In this document: positions 52,822 to 64,000 of the stretch, one piece after another
Position numbering within the stretch: the stretch's first letter is position 1
Layout: every line of letters begins with the position of its first letter
From: Paraphoma chrysanthemicola
Lineage: Eukaryota > Ascomycota > Dothideomycetes > Pleosporales > Phaeosphaeriaceae
Assembly (NCBI GenBank): GCA_020744225.1
Contig: JAGMWG010000015.1
Location: 310,001 to 374,000, forward strand
Direction: 5' to 3'
DNA length: 64,000 nt
Notes under the pieces: model-generated
Seen by the model: only the letters and a program-made list of their open reading frames with translations
Told to the model about the DNA's origin: nothing
Databases searched by the model: none
Translations under genes and position numbers: made by a program

Positions 52822-54406
52822 ATGGCATCACACTCCTCGACGGCTCCTCACATTGAGAGGCTGGACCCAGTGCAAGGTCACCGCTTTGCAGTCCCTGTGA
52901 AGCGCATTCACGATGGCGACGACGTCACCTTCTTCCTCGCTACCCAGGCATATGCAGACATTATGACCTTCATCTTCCAGCTCAACACGGCCATGCTGCC
53001 CAGAAAGATTGTAGACGCAGGCAGCCATGCACAGACGGCAAGGGAATGGACTCTGAATAGCACGGCTGTCCCTCGCCCTTCCATCGTGCAGAGCCTGACC
53101 AAGCTGCTTGAGACTTTTACAGCCACTATTGACGAAGCTCCCCCAGACCCCGGGCCGCGTCGATTTGGTAACGTGAGTTTCCGCAATTGGTATCATCTTG
53201 TCAACCAGCGAGTCCCCACTCTTCTCGGTGAACACATTCCTTCAGAGGTTCTCGACTTCAAGACGACGTCAGAGGTTTCCGCTCGAGCAGAGCTGGAGGC
53301 TTACCTCACCGGTAGCTTCGGCAGCTCGCAGCGCCTCGATTATGGCACCGGACATGAGCTCAGCTTCCTCGCTTTTTTGGGATGCCTGTGGAAGCTCGGC
53401 GCGTTTCCCGACTCGAATGATGGGGACATTGAACGCGCCATTGTCCTCGGCATCATCGAGCCCTACCTTGCCCTGGTCCGTCGCCTGATCTTGACGTATA
53501 CGCTTGAGCCTGCTGGCTCGCATGGAGTGTGGGGCTTAGACGATCATGCCTTCCTGCCCTATATCTTCGGCAGTGCTCAATTCTCGCCAGCTATCGCTAA
53601 TCCGGCCGAAGTTGTTGGCGAAGGCTCGCTACCAAGCGCACCGAATCCCGCAGATGTAGCCAAAATCAAGGCGGTGGAGCGCGAAAGAAAGCGGAACATG
53701 TATTTCAGCGCCATTGGGTTCATCTACGACGTCAAGAAAGGTCCCTTCTGGGAACATAGCCCGATCCTTTTCGATGTCTCTGGGGTGAAAGCGGGCTGGG
53801 CCAAGATCAACAAGGTATGCACACCGACATCGAGCATCGTCATATGGGCCATAAGATATTCCACATCATCACTAATACGCATAGGGCATGATAAAAATGT
53901 ATAATGCAGAAGTTCTTTCCAAATTTCCAGTAGTCCAGCACTTTCCGTTTGGGTCCATGTTTGCCTGGGAAAAAGATCTGAATGCAAAGTCCATACAGGC
54001 CAGTGTACACACATCGAGCCAACCGAAGGCTTCCACGGTCCCATCCTCCAGGTCATCGACCTCGGCGTATTCTTCACCACGGCACCAGCCGCACGGACGT
54101 GGTTCGCCAGCCGTCGGGGTCATGTCAAGTACCGCAACAAGCTCCACCAACACATACCAGCCGCCTCAGCCAACGCCGCGAGACCCTCTTGTCGATACTA
54201 TTATTACAACGATAGCCGGGCCAGACGTAGAAAGCGGCCAGAGACAATCTACCCGAACACCGTGGGCCAGCAGGCCACCTGCAACCCTGGCCCAAGGTGA
54301 TATGGTTGTGACAACAGCACCATGGGCTACTCGAGATATGAGTGCTGGCATGGATTCATCACGAGGGTCACAAGCTGCTACAAAAGCACCATGGACCAGA
54401 AAGTAG
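52822..54406 (+). CDS. Serine/threonine protein phosphatase 2A activator PTPA (peptidyl-prolyl isomerase)
   Basis: Exons are 52822-53814 and 53885-54406, with a GT-AG intron of 70 bp in phase 0, for 504 aa. An upstream in-frame ATG at 52768 would add 18 residues; I prefer 52822 for its better context. Family blocks are intact: PVKRIHDGDDVTFF, FGNVSFRNWY, GTGHELSFLAFLG, WGLDDHAFLPYIFGSAQ, GPFWEHSPILFDVSGV and, in exon 2, MIKMYNAEVLSKFPVVQHF. PTPA/Rrd proteins bind PP2A-type catalytic subunits and help to form their active metal-loaded state; they act in cytoplasm and nucleus. The about 140-residue Pro/Ser/Thr-rich C-terminal extension suggests the RRD1-type rather than the shorter RRD2-type paralogue; this is not certain. 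Confidence 0.93.
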
Positions 54407-54642
54407 TCGATGAGAAGACCCTGAAGCTAGTGCAAGGCAGTGTCTTGGACGAAGCCATCACCAATACTAGTAGACAATATCAATGACATGTACGGATTCG
54501 ATACTATCAGATATGCTTGAAGTCTTTGCAGGTAACATTTGCCTGATCCCATTGAACACACAACCGAGGAAGCCAGCCCCCCCCCCCCCCCCCCCCCCCC
54601 CTGGCCGCTCCTCTCTCCCCGTACCGTCCCCCGCGGTCGTCC
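54407..54642. other. Convergent intergenic region with a run of 25 C
   Basis: Between the PTPA and HBS1 stops. It includes 25 consecutive C at 54577-54601, 41 bp past the HBS1 stop on its 3' side. Such a run could form a G-quadruplex in HBS1-strand RNA or may be partly an assembly artefact. Shared terminators are likely here. Confidence 0.6.
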
Positions 54643-57198
54643 TTAGGCGACATTTTCCATGAGCCCAGCCCCGATTGTGCGGCCACGCTCCCGGATAACG
54701 ACCCTCATCCCCTCTTCAACGGGAAGCTCTCTCTCAAGCAACACAACAACTCTGGCCACTTCACCTGGCTTCACTATCCTCGGTCTTCTCTTCACCACCT
54801 CACCTGTAAACTTGTTTAATTTTGCACTCAGTGTCCTGATGCTCCCAGGGCTGTTCAGCGTCGACCGGAAGACCTCCACTGGGCACGGGAGAACATGCTC
54901 GAAAGCAAGCATTTTCGAAGAGAATGCTTTGACAAGTTTGACAGGCGCCTTTGGCGGGCACAGGATGTCACCTTGGCGGAGGTGGACTGGATCGATGTCG
55001 GTGAGATGCAGAGTGGTAATCTGACCTGCGACGGCCCAATCTACTGATTGATCCTGAACCTCAATTGCCTTGATGACGGCGCTTTCGTTGGCGGGTAAGG
55101 CCAGAATGACATCTCCGACTTGAAGAGTGCCAGACTCGATGCGTCCAGCTATGCTGAGGGGTGAACGCAAATCTCCTCGGAACACATCGGCGACTGAGAG
55201 ACGTAGCGGATGTTGCAGGTTTCGTTGCGGCAGGTCGATGCGCTCAAGAGCTTCAAGAAGCGTCTCACCAGAATACCAGTCTGCAGCAGGATGATCCACC
55301 TTCTTGACAACATTCTCACCGGTCAAACCGGCCAGGGGAATGAATGTAATGCGTTTCTCCAAAAAGCTAGCTTCTGTAAGAAAGGATGTCATTCGTTTCG
55401 AGATTTCGTCGAAGCGCGGTTTGGACCAGGCTACAGTATCCATCTTGTTGACTGCCACGATGATGTGTTGCATGCCCATACTACGCGCAATGAGAATATG
55501 TTCTTTGGTCTGGCCTTTCAGACCAGACTCGAAGCTGTTCGTGCTTGCGTCAATGACCAGGACTGGGAAATCGGCCTGAGAAGCTCCCGATATCATGTTT
55601 GGGATGAAATCTTTGTGTCCCGGCGCGTCTAGTATCGTGAAGCGTGTTTTCTCTGTTTCGAAATAGTTGGTGGCAATATCGACGGTGACTCCGCGACTGC
55701 GTTCCTCGCTCGTTTCGTCCATCACCCAAGCAAGAGCAAAGGATGACTTCCCGATTGTGTCCGCCTCTTTCCGCAACTTGTCAATGGAACGTTGGTCGAT
55801 AACTTTGAGATCCAGCAAAAGACGGCCCATTAGTGTGCTCTTGCCGTGATCAACATGCCCTACATGCGGATGATTAGCATTTACATAACATTGTACACTC
55901 TCCATGAGAAAGACATTACAAGATTATAATGCTCGCTCAAACCACATGGTACTTACCAACTACAACGAAATTGGCAATGCGTTTGGCATTACTATTTTCA
56001 AATTCAGCAACGACATTGAGATTTTTGCTCCTGACACGTAGCTCTTCGACAACAGACAGCCTTTCTGTAGCTTCGGCCAGTTTGTCTCCATTGCTGTGCC
56101 TTTTCTTCTTTGGCGTGATTCCTGCATGTCTTAGAAACGTTCACTATGTTAGGTAGCGTGGAGTCAACGCCGACCACCAGCCGCGCCCTTGGCCTGAGCC
56201 GTACGCACAACATCGTCCGGGCTAGGCGCTTCGAATGCCTTGACAGTCTCGAGTCCTTTGATATTGACGTACGGCATGAAGAAGTGCGCGATAGGATGTG
56301 TTGCTTTGGCTGCACCGCAGAGGGTTGACGCAAAAGTCGATGCTGTGGCGCGCTTTGCTGGATTTTCTATGACGATGGCCGATTGAGGCGCTTGAGGCTC
56401 CTCCGCCAGTTCTTCTGCCGATGTTTGTGGCTCAGGTGATGGTGTGCGCTTTCGAGAAGGATAGCGGCGAGTTGCCCCATTAACTTGGCTTGTTCCTGAA
56501 CGGGTCCCCGTCACGTTGAGTTTGTCCAGCATGGCAATTGCGGCATCTGCGTCACCGGCCGAGGCGACCTTGCTGGTGGCCTCAGCTTCCTCTCGTTCCT
56601 TTCGTCGCTTTGCAGCAAGCGCTGCTAACTTGGAACCGCCCAGCAAGCCTATCCTGTGGCGGGGCGGGTCCACTGTAATGGAACCCACACGATGAGCAGG
56701 GACTTTACCCCAGGGGATGTCCCAGAAGAAGTCATCTGCATCGTAGGTTGGCATCATTCTCGGCGGCAGGTTCAAGTTGGCGGGGTGGGCGGACTCCACA
56801 ATACTATGCTGCAGGTGAGTGTACTTACCGGTAGCTGTAGGTGCCCTTTCTCCGGCCACGACCGCGGCCTGGTCGAACTTGGACAATATCTTCTCCTTCT
56901 TCGGAGTCTCCTTTGCGGCGTTGGCGCCTCCAAGCTTGTTCTTCAGATAGCTCACGCTCTTGCCGACATCGTAATAGTAGTGCCACAAGGCTTCCTGTAT
57001 TTGTGCGTCACTGACGCCGGCCTCGAAGTCGCCCAGGGCCGCGCGAACGCTGATGGTGCCGACACGCATTTGTTCCTTGTCGTCTTCTGTGTTGCCTTCG
57101 GCCTCATCGTCGTCGTAGTAGTCATCGTCGTCGTACCTGTCGTCGTCGGCGTCGTAGTCGACATTTCGCATGCGCGAAACGCCGCTTTTAGGTGGCAT
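54643..57198 (-). CDS. HBS1: HBS1, translational GTPase of ribosome rescue
   Basis: Exons are 57198-56178, 56121-55957 and 55859-54643, all phase-consistent, for 800 aa. A 93-nt in-frame GTAAGT...AG stretch (56828-56736) may be a fourth intron, leaving 769 aa. The start MPPKSGVSRMRNVDYD and the acidic region match HBS1 N-termini; the HBS1_N domain includes ALWHYYYDVGKSVSYL. Exon 2 supplies ITPKKK through FVVV and the splice completes the P-loop GHVDHGKST. Other GTPase motifs are DAPGHKDF and NKMD, followed by domains II and III (GRIESGTLQVGD, RPRIVKPGEVARVVV). With Dom34/Pelota, HBS1 releases ribosomes stalled in no-go and non-stop decay. The donor after exon 1 (GTGGTC) is weak. Confidence 0.92.
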
Positions 57199-57734
57199 GG
57201 TACGAAGAGCTCGTGATGGTGACGTCGCTGTTTTTGCTGAGAAGATGCTTGATGTCTCTACACTGGTTTGCCGGCGTCGCGTGTCAGAGAGGTGGAGGGG
57301 CAATCTCAGAGCAAGCAGGTAGCTTTCTAGATAGGTGAGACACGGAGGTGTAGTCACTGCGTACGCTGCTTTCAGCGAATACCGTGGTTGACGTGTAGTG
57401 GGGCAACATGCACTAACGACTGTCGCGTCTTCCATCCCCTTGTAGCATCATTCACAAAACTATGCACAGTGTCGAAGACATTGATCAATTGCTAAAAGGC
57501 CGAGCTCGTGTCTCAGTAGACAGTCGCGCCGCAGAAACGCTTGTAAAGTACACAGCAGTGGGTATAGTATTAGTGGGATGAAAACGGAAATTTAACAAAA
57601 CATGCAGTAGGCTCCGGCTGTGCAATTGCAGCACATGTCGAATACCCCCACTCAACCCTCGAGAGATACCCGCGCGTCCTTGTTCACCTCTAGCCAACAG
57701 TTGACCAGGTGTGACGTGTTTGCCGTGGTTTACC

Positions 57735-58701
57735 CTACTTCGCTGCCGTGGTTGGCTCCGGCGCAGCAGAAGTAGCCGCAGGAGCAGCAGGTGTTGGGGC
57801 CGGGACGGCTGGTTGCTCGTCCTTGGGCTCAGCACCGAACGGGTCATCACTCAAAGGGCCGCTTGTCGCGCTCATGCCAGCTGCCGGCTTCGACGCAGGA
57901 ATCTCGGGCATATCTAGGGGTGCAGCCGTTGGCGGCGCTGCGGATTCGGTGGTAGTAGTGGTGGCAGGCACATCGGTCGACTTCGCGTCGCCCGGCTTGG
58001 GGGCGTCTGCCGTGGGCGTCTGAGCTGAGGCAGCCTCTGGAGGAGCAGGCGCAACGGCGCCAGCAGGCTCAGGTGCTGAAAGCAAGAATCGTCAGTCTAT
58101 GGGTATCTCTAAGTGCAAGGGAAATCGTAACAGGGTCGGAAGTTGAACGAGAAGTCGACCTACTTTGGGTTGCCTGTTTCACCTCAGCGAGGGCGGCAAT
58201 CTCGGGCTTGTTCGCCTCGCCCTGGGACGGAGCGGGCGCTGGAGCGGGCTCGGCTGGCGCAGAAGCAGCCGCACCGCTCGGGGCAAAGCTGTCCGTCTTT
58301 GTAGGTTCCGGGGCCGTGGCTGGAGTCGGTGCAGCCGGGGTCGTCTCGGAAGGCTTGGACTCGGCGGCAGAGGGCGTGTCGGCGGTCGCAGTCGGCTTGG
58401 GCTCCTCCTTCTTGGACTTCTTCTTGAAGAGGCTCTTGAAAGCCTTCTTCACCTGGTCCATCGCGTCCGGTGCTGTTGGTGGAAACGTGTCAGCTGTAGT
58501 GTACGCTCAATGTGCTGTCTCGCGCCGTGCGTGTCTCGTGGCCGAGGCTTTCTGTCTGGTATTGATGTGTTGTTTAGCAGGATAGCGCGCGCACCAGCCA
58601 GACGAGACGGGCAGCTTGTGCGACCCAAATGAGCGAGCGCTGCGGACCTGACTGCGGCAACAGGTCAACAAAGTGAAAGGTCACTTACGAACGCCAGGCA
58701 T
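57735..58701 (-). CDS. Pro/Ala/Thr-rich protein of unknown function
   Basis: Proposed exons are 58701-58689 (13 nt, MPGV), 58472-58164 and 58075-57735, for 220 aa. Introns have GTAAGT...GCTGAC...CAG (216 bp) and GTAGGT...CAG (88 bp), and both joins keep phase. The short N-terminal segment is strongly basic (DQVKKAFKSLFKKKSKKEE); the rest is low-complexity Pro, Ala, Thr, Ser and Glu, ending near DDPFGAEPKDEQP. No signal peptide or membrane helix is seen. The basic amphipathic start could bind membranes or nucleic acid. I do not recognise the family. If the tiny first exon is wrong, translation would start at 58461. Confidence 0.65.
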
Positions 58702-59248
58702 GATGGCGGCTGGTTCTGGCAGCGCAGAGGGGGGCCGCAGGCACGAAGTCACTCGAGGGAACAAGAGAGAGACGCGCTACCGACGCAGGGCAAGAGCGAC
58801 TGTGAATGATGGAAGGAGCGTCGCGGGTAGTGATAACGATCGAGGGAAGTCGTCTGTTGTTCCAGACCAACCCCACAAACGGCCAGTTATTGGACCGCCG
58901 AGATAGTGCCCGCGCTGTGCAGCACCTGTTCGGGCTTGACCCTGTGTTTCAGCAGTCTCCCGTTTCACCATGCCTCCAACTGGTTGCGCAAGCCAGCACC
59001 AACCGCCAACATGTCAGCGTTTTCGCATCTCTACTCTCCAGTATCAGCTATGGGCCTTGCATTGCGACATGCGTACAGTCGCGCTCGAAGTGGGCCGCAC
59101 ACATGCTGCAATCAACTGCCCTTTTGCAAGCCGTAATTGCGCCTTGCACTAATGCGAATTGGACCGGACGAGGCGTCCCACGTCTTCGTCTCATGAATTT
59201 CCCCCTGAGGCATCTCTCAATCTAGCTGTGACACAACCTTCTCCGAAG
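58702..59248. other. Divergent intergenic region
   Basis: It lies between the divergent starts of the Pro/Ala-rich gene and the P450, so both promoters should be here. I see no TATA box, RNA gene or supported ORF. Confidence 0.5.
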
Positions 59249-60978
59249 ATGGTCTCCAACACGACGACAAACTGGAGCGAGAATGAGGCTCAGTGGCTCG
59301 CGCACTTTAAGCACAGCGCCATCGTTCAAGCCTGCGTTACAGCCCTTGTCATCTGCTTATGCACCCGGATACTATCGTCCCATTGGTTCCATCAGGCCAA
59401 GTACGGCCACGGGACTAATGTTGTGCCACCAACACTGCCCTATTGGATCCCTTTCTTACGTCATGCTCTACATATGGCATGGGATACTAAACGATTCGCT
59501 GCCCGGTGCCTGTAAGAAACTCCATTGCATCGTTTAGGCGTCGTGGTAACTGACGCGTGCAAGACTCAAATACGGCGATGGAACACCTTTCTTCATCGAT
59601 GCAGCGGGGAAGAAGATCTTGGTGCTTCTTGACCCGAATCAGATCAAAAGGGTCATGAACTCGTCCAAGGAGCTGGACCCCAACCCTTTCATCCATGAAA
59701 TGATTCTGGGACAAATGCTTGGCAGTCCAGCTCACACTATTGATTTCTACAAGAACGACGAGGGGAAGATGGATCACACTCAGATGCAGCACATCAGACA
59801 GCACGTTACTGGCACATCGCTCATCTCCATGAGCAGAAAGGTGCATGAGCGCCTCAGTCTGAACATTGGCAACCAGACCAACGGCACTGAGTGGCTGCAT
59901 ATCTCAGACTTGTTCTCCTTTGTCCAGAATCACGTAACCGTTGCCATCACCGAGACGCTGATGGGTACAGACATTATTGAACAATACCCCCAGATGAATG
60001 CGGATCAGTGGACTTTCATGGATAGTTCTATCGAGATTGTCATGGGGTTGCCTCGTTTCGTTATTTCTAGAGCCTACGATGCGAGGGACAGGCTGCTCAC
60101 CAATCTCAAGCGGTGGAATCAGACTTCAGATGCTCTTCGAAATGCGGGCAAGGCAGACACAACCTGGGACGCGAGCGCAGGATCAGGTCTGATGCAGGAA
60201 AGACAAGAGCTGTATGCCAAAACGCCCGGGTTTGACGAGGATGCAAGGGTTTCTCAGATTCTTGGTCTACTGTTCGCGTAGGTCGAAGTCTTCCTTTCCG
60301 TGTCGTTGCGCTAATGCGTGCCAAAGTGGCAACAGTATTACTCCTCCCCTAACTTTTTGGTACCTCTTTGAAACGCTGCGAGATCCAGCCATGTCCCAGC
60401 AAGTCTTTACTGAGATTCACAACCACTTGGATACGCAGACAGGGTCATTCGACCTGATGCAGCTTACAGTACGGCCCATTTTACAATCTCTGCACGCCGA
60501 GACGACGCGCTATTATGCTTCTAACGTCGCTGTTCGTGTTGTCACTACACCAACGTTCGCACTGGACGATAAGTACACGATACCACACGGCACCACGCTG
60601 TTCATTTACAACAAGTTCACGGGCCTCTTCACAGCCGGTTGGAATGATGCTAGGCCGCAGACTACGGCGAAGCCACTTGATACGTTTTGGGCTGAGCGAT
60701 TCTTGATCTCTGGATCAGGCAAGCGTGACCGTTTCAGCGACGCTGGACTCACAGGGAACTGGACATCTTTCGGCGGTGGCGAACACAAATGTCCTGGCCG
60801 ACACTTTGCAAGGAATATTGGAATTGTTACACTAGCCGTGTTACTAGGCGAGTTCGACTGCGAGTTGATTGACAGAGAAGAAGTGAAGGATATTGGGCCA
60901 AAGATCAAGGAGACTGCCTTTGGAAAGATGGAACCGACCCGGAAAGTGGCGGCAAAATTAAGACGAAGGCAGCAATGA
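59249..60978 (+). CDS. Cytochrome P450 monooxygenase, membrane-anchored
   Basis: Exons are 59249-59511, 59564-60277 and 60327-60978, giving 542 aa; introns of 52 and 49 bp (GTAAGA...AAG and GTAGGT...AAG, branch GCTAATG) keep phase. A single membrane anchor spans about residues 24-42. The I-helix region reads LLFAGNSNSITP, ExxR is AETTR (E384, R387) and the haem loop is FGGGEHKCPGRH with ligand C481. The haem loop with FGGG, and Asn/Ser instead of the usual acid-Thr in the I-helix, resemble CYP7/CYP8-like fungal P450s (sterol or oxylipin oxidation or rearrangement); the substrate is unknown. It converges on the flavin oxidoreductase gene. The ATG choice excludes an upstream non-ATG extension. 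Confidence 0.9.
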
Positions 60979-61347
60979 GGAGTGGTACGATCAGTGCCAC
61001 AGATTAAGTTCCATGCCATCTATAAATATACATTCATAGCCTGTACAGGGATCAAGGGAATTGCCAATCCGCAAACGGACATCACACGTTCTCATGATGA
61101 AGGGAAAGAATATTTGGACTTCTAGAACGAAGCGCAAACATATACTTGCGGGCTAAGCATGACACGTAGGGAGCGTTCAGCGCTCTGGAGAACGTATGTG
61201 CTAATCTCTGTGAGTGGTTGAATCATGATAGAAAAAAACAAAAGTGAGAATGCTAAAAGTCTAAAAGAGCATCAAATATGATAGCAAGAAGCTTTATGTA
61301 CTAGGCTTTATTGCAGCTATTCGAGCAAATAGTACAGCTAGACTGTC
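60979..61347. other. Convergent intergenic region between P450 and flavin oxidoreductase
   Basis: 369 bp of ordinary composition holding both 3' ends. No ORF, repeat or RNA gene seen. Confidence 0.5.
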
Positions 61348-63215
61348 TCAATAATCGAAATTCTCGTATACAACCTTCCTATCCCCCAACCACGACAGAA
61401 CTTCCCTCCTTAGCTGTATCCCAGCGCAGAGAAACCACGTTGGCGCATCCACAGCATCGATGTCACACCGAGTCAGACGCCTCGTATGCACTTGTGCTCC
61501 CAACGAGCGCAGGTGAGCGAGCTTCGCTTCGCCTTCTTCACTTTCCGTTGCAGGTCCCGTGAGGAAGACCTCACTGAGGTTTGCAAGCTCGCTGTGTCGC
61601 TGCATTGTATCAGTTACGATGTCAATGTCAGCATGCCTAATTGTCCAGAACAATCTGAAACGATCTGGAGAAAGATCGAGGTCGCGTAGTGAGGCCAAAA
61701 GCGGTGTAATTCCCACACCACCCGCAATGTACGGTGTCACGCCTGCAACATCTTGCTGAATCTTGAAATCGCCTCCGACTCCGAGAAGCGGAACTTCAAA
61801 TCCAGCGCGTTCGTTCTGCTGCAAGAGAAATTTGGTCACAGGACCAACACTTCTGATCGTAATTTCGATTTCTTTCTCCACTTGGCCGTTGGATTTGGGC
61901 TCGGACGAGATGGTGAAAGTCCGCACGAAGTCGTCGTTCAAGCTAAGTGGATCTTCGTCGCGCATGTGCTCGTAACCAATATCTAACTCCTCTTTGAAGT
62001 CCATCGCGGCCCATTGTCCAGCTGAGTATGTGACGCCCGGTGATACGGCAAAGGTCAATCGTCCTATAGACGGCGTTATGAGACTCTTGTTCACCAAACG
62101 CGCGGTTAGTGGGCTTGCAGTAGCAGACACAGCGGACTTGATATTACCCTCTGCTGCCAGTGGTCGGACGCGCGGGTTGTAGGGACTCGGAAGTCTTCTT
62201 GTCCCACGAAAGGGCAACCCACGCTGCACAAAGCGTGCCTCGTCTATCGTGATCTGGACGGCAAGATTACTCCCAGGTAGCACAGCCGCCGCGTCCCCAC
62301 CCACAAGCACTTGGCTCGTCCCAGTAACATAGAGCACGTCACCAGATTCATAGTCTGGGAAGGTAATGCCGATTTTGGGGTTGATTAGGAGGTTGCCAAG
62401 TGATTGGTAGAGCCGGTTTCCTGAATACTCTGGGTACACGATTTGATTCTCCGCAGTGACGCGTACGAAGCCTATGGGCCCTCCGCGATGGTTAACGTCC
62501 ATGTCTTCATCTGCGCTCGTTGTGAGGAAGAACATATCCGACTTGTTAATGAGAGCTCTTCCCTCGTCTGACAAAGCAGATCCAGTCGCAACCAACTTGG
62601 CTTCGACCAGAGCGGGCCGCATTTCGTATTGATTCAGATATTTTGGACAGTTGCCTAAGCTCTGATCAATTCTGGTGACGAGCTGCACTTGATGCTGCTT
62701 CGTGGGTGGACCCTCGACGTCGGTGCCCAGGATTTCGACATCTGTTTCCTTCATTGTTCCAGCCACCATCTTCCCACCGATCTTGACTCTTTTCCTTGTC
62801 ATCAGGTCTGTGCAACGTCAGTGCTTGTCCCGGAAGCGTTGCGATATGTGTGCTTACCAGTAGCTAGACCAGCGAGCAGCTTGCCTCCATCTTCTGGTTG
62901 CAGCATTTCTCCATTGGCGGCGTCGCCAACAAGCGCCTGCACCACTGGATCATTCACCCCGTCCACAAGAGTTCGCGTTCCAATAAACCCACCACCCAGG
63001 GCCTCAGAAAACCCCGGGGAGCCTCCTAATAATGTGGTCCAGGGCCGGCTCTGCGAGTCTAGGGTACCAAGAGCGAGTAGAGAACCCCTTTGTAGCATGA
63101 AAGCTGCTTGAGGCGTGAGCATGGTCGAAGTAGGGTTGTCTTGAGGCGGGACCTTGAGAAGGCTATGCATCTGCATTTCCCCCTGGTTCCAGGGCATGGC
63201 CATTGAGAATGCCAT
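61348..63215 (-). CDS. FMN-binding split-barrel / FAD-NAD(P) ferredoxin-reductase-type oxidoreductase
   Basis: Exons are 63215-62858 and 62807-61348, for 605 aa; the 50-bp intron (GTAAGC, ACTGAC, CAG) joins LAT to DLMTRKRV in phase. Residues about 30-270 resemble the pyridoxamine-phosphate-oxidase FMN barrel (LGTLDSQSRPWTTLLGG, GFVRVTAENQIVYPEY, NLLINPKIGITF). The second half is a ferredoxin-NADP-reductase fold: RTFTISS (R415) binds FAD, GGVGITPLLA (about 484) binds NAD(P), and the C-terminus carries FLCAGIQL. It should pass electrons from NAD(P)H through FAD and FMN; the acceptor is unknown. No signal or membrane segment. Facing a P450, it might serve as electron donor or in the same pathway, but these proteins occur widely without P450 neighbours. 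Confidence 0.85.
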
Positions 63216-64000
63216 GGTATTGCTTATACAATTCGATAGGGTTGTATGGTCAGTGGACAGGCACTTACTCCTCCTCGCGTATTATGCTGCCTCGCAAGTG
63301 ATTGCTACTTGTCCAGGTGTCGGCCGGTGCGGTGTTCCTGTTCTGGATCACTTGTCAATCACCTGCACCGAACCCTCACTTTAATACTTTGCCGGCCTGG
63401 ACGATGGTTGTGCATGTTGTGAAGCTCATCGGCTTACATCGCAATAATGCTGACATTGACTTCGGCGCGGCATCTTTTCTCGGCCGCGGGGTAGAGTCAC
63501 GCATGCAGCTTATTCAAAGACAGTGTCGCCATAATGAAGGACTAGTCGCAATTGCCTGACTTTGACGGCATACGTTACTCAGCTTCTGCGGCTTGCTTCC
63601 CCACGTCCATCATGCCGGTGCTACGCAAAGCGCGCCGAAGCGTGTGAGCGTATGACGCGCATAGTGGAGATGAAAAAGCCGGATCGTTAATTGCCCAGAG
63701 GAACTCTGATCCACTGGTCGAGCCTATTTCGTCAATTAACTTGATGGGATGGTGACAGTCGCATGTTTGCATTTCCTGTGTTCTGTTGGTGCAGCAAAGT
63801 ACTTTCCACGCCTGGGGGCTGAAAGCAACTCTCAGCTGAACCACGTCCTTGCTTCGGCACCCTACCCTCTCTGCAACCTCCACATCTGCACTCTGTCCGC
63901 AGCAAAGCTTCCCAGCTCTCGTTCCTCTTGTACCGACGCGTCCATACACTTAATACTAGAGACCAAGCGAGCTCCTTGTGCCTTTTAGACGCCTGCGTCA
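63216..64000. other. Window end without a supported gene
   Basis: Normal host composition. Small open frames exist on both strands (for example near 63575-63949) but show no domain, coding bias or splice support. It should include the promoter of the flavin oxidoreductase. Confidence 0.45.

Noticed and set aside
57199..57435. N-terminal extension of HBS1 from an ATG at 57435
   Set aside because: The frame is open, but family proteins start near MPPKSGVSRMRN; the extension looks like leader sequence.
63575..63949. 124-aa minus-strand frame near the window end
   Set aside because: No recognised domain and no splice or coding support.

Overview
The window comes from a filamentous ascomycete, probably of the Pezizomycotina; I cannot place it more precisely. 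Host genes have short GT-AG introns of about 50-100 bp with fungal branch sites (CTAAC, CTGAC). About half the window is extremely AT-rich DNA that has almost lost CpA and TpG and gained TpA, the signature of repeat-induced point mutation (RIP). Two intact, unmutated LTR retrotransposons sit inside this ruined DNA, so RIP has acted here but not on these copies.

Layout. 1-15,895 is RIP-degraded transposon DNA: a copia element, several Fot/pogo-type DNA transposons nested in each other, and an unresolved stretch. 15,896-18,206 is a less damaged Fot/pogo element that carries a 454-bp hAT-like MITE. 18,207-39,462 is a RIP-degraded Ty3 element with 179-bp LTRs. It is split by a complete 13.64-kb LTR retrotransposon at 19,953-33,595 (minus strand). 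39,463-41,688 is more RIP debris. 41,689-48,908 is a complete 7.22-kb Tf1/sushi-type chromovirus. 48,914-about 50,015 is the other half of its target and a pogo end. 50,016-64,000 is gene-dense host DNA.

The 13.64-kb element is unusual. It has ORF1 (Gag with zinc knuckle, then protease), ORF2 (RT-RNase H-integrase, in -1 overlap with ORF1) and a third 1,254-aa ORF after pol, with its own TATA box. The C-terminal half of ORF3 carries the HxD...H...R signature of 2-oxoglutarate/Fe(II) dioxygenases, followed by an RG-rich tail. Its leader, between 5' LTR and ORF1, holds eight related stem-loops with compensatory stem changes.

The chromovirus primes itself: 11 nt after its 5' LTR are perfectly complementary to 11 nt inside the LTR. 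Between pol and the 3' LTR it carries a four-exon gene on the opposite strand, which encodes a 426-aa Cys-rich protein.

The host segment holds, in order: a Myb/SANT-like gene (-), the PP2A activator PTPA (+), the ribosome-rescue GTPase HBS1 (-), a Pro/Ala-rich protein (-), a cytochrome P450 (+) and an FMN/FAD flavin oxidoreductase (-) that faces the P450 tail to tail.
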